DNA of 6,777 bases from Xanthobacteraceae bacterium (GTDB lineage Bacteria; Pseudomonadota; Alphaproteobacteria; Rhizobiales; Xanthobacteraceae): NCBI GenBank assembly GCA_030043335.1, contig JASHXX010000038.1, forward strand, positions 1 through 6,777. Direction: 5' to 3'. Position 1 is the first letter of the stretch. The number at the start of each line of letters is the position of its first letter. A model generated the notes under the pieces. The model searched no databases. It was not told the DNA's origin and was given only the letters and a program-made list of their open reading frames with translations. Positions 5,456 to 6,777 of the stretch are shown here, piece after piece. A program made the position numbers and the translations under genes.

Positions 5456-6777
5456 ATGAGGGAGATCGGCCATTTCGTCGGCGGCAAAGAGGTCAAGGGC
5501 GCGTCCGGGCGCTTCGGCGACGTCTTCAATCCCAACACCGGCGAGGTGCAAGCGCGCGTTGCATTGGCCAAGCGCGCCGAGGTCGAGCACGCGATCGCCG
5601 TTGCCGAGCGGGCGCAGCCGGCCTGGGCGGCGACGAACCCGCAACGGCGCGCGCGCGTGCTGATGAAATTCCTCGAGCTGGCGCAGAAGGAGTTCGATAA
5701 TCTGGCGCGGCTTCTTTCTTCCGAGCACGGCAAGACCTTCGCCGACGCCAAGGGTGACGTGCAGCGCGGCCTCGAAGTGGTCGAGTTCGCCTGCGGCATT
5801 CCCCACCTCCTTAAGGGTGACTACACCGAGGGCGCCGGCCCCGGAATCGATCTTTACTCGATGCGTCAGCCGCTCGGCGTCGTCGCGGGCATCACGCCGT
5901 TCAACTTCCCGGCCATGATCCCGATGTGGAAATTTGCCCCGGCGCTGGCCTGCGGAAACGCCTTCATCCTCAAGCCGTCGGAGCGCGACCCCTCGGTGCC
6001 GATGCGGCTTGGCGAGCTCTTGCTCGAAGCCGGCTTGCCTGAGGGCGTTCTCAACGTTGTCAACGGCGACAAGGAAGCGGTCGATACGCTGTTGACCGAC
6101 CCGCGGGTCAGGGCAGTCGGCTTCGTCGGCTCCTCGGCGATCGCCGAGTACGTCTATGCCACCGCCTGCGCCAACAACAAACGCGCGCAATGCTTCGGCG
6201 GCGCCAAGAACCACATGATCGTGATGCCCGACGCCGACATGGACCAGGCGGTCGATGCGCTGATCGGCGCCGGCTACGGCTCCGCCGGCGAGCGCTGCAT
6301 GGCGGTTTCCGTTGCGGTGCCGGTCGGCAAGAAGACTGCGGATATTCTTTTGGAGAAGCTCGTGCCGCGGGTCGAGAGCCTCAAGATCGGACCCTCGACC
6401 GATGCCCAGGCCGATTACGGCCCGATGATCACCCGCGCGCACCTGGAGAAGGTCAAGAGCTACGTCGATCTCGGCGTCAAGGAAGGCGCCAAACTCGTCG
6501 TCGACGGCCGCTGTTTCAAGCTGCAAGGTTACGAAAACGGCAATTTCATCGGCGGCTGCCTGTTCGACGAGGTCAAGCCGCAGATGCGCATCTACAAGGA
6601 GGAGATTTTCGGCCCGGTCCTCTCCGTGGTTCGCGCGAGGGACTACGAGGAAGCGGTGCGACTGCCTTCCGAGCACGAATACGGCAACGGCGTCGCGATC
6701 TTCACCCGCGACGGCGATGCCGCGCGCGATTTCGTCAGCCGCGTCGAGGTCGGCATGGTCGGCGTGAATTTCGCGAT
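5456..6777 (+). CDS. mmsA: Methylmalonate-semialdehyde dehydrogenase, CoA-acylating (3' end outside window)
   Basis: MmsA oxidises methylmalonate semialdehyde with NAD+ and CoA to propionyl-CoA, the closing step of valine breakdown; relatives (IolA) make acetyl-CoA from malonate semialdehyde in inositol catabolism. The open frame runs 440 codons from ATG 5456 to the window edge, of roughly 500 expected. ALDH-fold marks are ITPFNFPAMIPMW with Asn150 of the oxyanion hole, LKPSERDP in the NAD-binding half, GFVGSSAIAEYVY, GSAGERCMA with catalytic Cys281, and EEIFGPVLSV with Glu383. The family-specific stretch CFGGAKNHMIVMPDADMDQA begins at residue 246: Cys246 stands where ordinary ALDHs have the general-base Glu of ELGGK, a replacement typical of CoA-dependent methylmalonate-semialdehyde dehydrogenases. 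The start is backed by AGGGAG 7 bases upstream (5443-5448) and by the N-terminus REIGHFVGGKEV, which fits the family. It is transcribed divergently from motA. The choice between valine and inositol pathway cannot be made without the downstream genes. Confidence 0.95.
   Translation, partial: MREIGHFVGGKEVKGASGRFGDVFNPNTGEVQARVALAKRAEVEHAIAVAERAQPAWAATNPQRRARVLMKFLELAQKEFDNLARLLSSEHGKTFADAKGDVQRGLEVVEFACGIPHLLKGDYTEGAGPGIDLYSMRQPLGVVAGITPFNFPAMIPMWKFAPALACGNAFILKPSERDPSVPMRLGELLLEAGLPEGVLNVVNGDKEAVDTLLTDPRVRAVGFVGSSAIAEYVYATACANNKRAQCFGGAKNHMIVMPDADMDQAVDALIGAGYGSAGERCMAVSVAVPVGKKTADILLEKLVPRVESLKIGPSTDAQADYGPMITRAHLEKVKSYVDLGVKEGAKLVVDGRCFKLQGYENGNFIGGCLFDEVKPQMRIYKEEIFGPVLSVVRARDYEEAVRLPSEHEYGNGVAIFTRDGDAARDFVSRVEVGMVGVNFA

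Noticed and set aside
5441..6676. A 411-codon minus-strand open frame opposite mmsA.
   Set aside because: It is antisense to a clear aldehyde dehydrogenase, has no recognisable family and has the composition of a mirror frame of high-GC coding DNA.
1..6777. tRNA genes, CRISPR arrays, insertion-sequence ends, defence or toxin genes.
   Set aside because: I looked for these around the integrase and in the gaps and saw no cloverleaf, regularly spaced repeats, terminal inverted repeats or matching proteins.

Overview
The window reads as chromosomal DNA of an alphaproteobacterium, most likely a Bradyrhizobium/Rhodopseudomonas-type member of the Rhizobiales (Hyphomicrobiales). This rests on the generally high GC content, strong G/C third-position use in the four minus-strand genes and in mmsA, and the flavour of the proteins. 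The genus is an inference, not a measurement.

Layout. (1) Bases 8-1002, plus strand: a tyrosine-recombinase (integrase) gene broken by two frameshifts, about 311 and about 357-374, although its catalytic C-terminal half is open and keeps the active-site residues. It is less GC-rich than the genes beside it. (2) Bases 1034-5230, minus strand, read right to left: motA (PomA-like stator subunit), motB (OmpA-like stator subunit), kup (low-affinity K+ uptake) and a single-domain rhodanese. The gaps are 25 bp between motA and motB, 210 bp between motB and kup, and 80 bp between kup and the rhodanese gene, so motAB is a tight pair and kup-rhodanese may be a second unit. The integrase remnant and the rhodanese gene converge on a short palindrome at 1005-1020. 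(3) Bases 5231-5455: a divergent intergenic region holding a near-consensus CtrA-type box upstream of motA. (4) Bases 5456-6777, plus strand: the first 440 codons of mmsA, methylmalonate-semialdehyde dehydrogenase, cut by the window edge.

How the genes relate: MotA and MotB together form the ion-driven stator of the flagellar motor. Kup imports K+ with H+. The rhodanese handles sulfane sulfur or acts as a small sulfurtransferase. MmsA finishes valine (and inositol-type) catabolism and belongs to a different transcription unit. I see no shared pathway linking kup and the rhodanese to motility beyond adjacency.

I did not find a convincing undescribed system. The items most worth a second look are the doubly frameshifted integrase, the perfect 9-bp inverted repeat in the kup leader, the candidate CtrA box before motA, and the altered peptidoglycan-binding motif of MotB.
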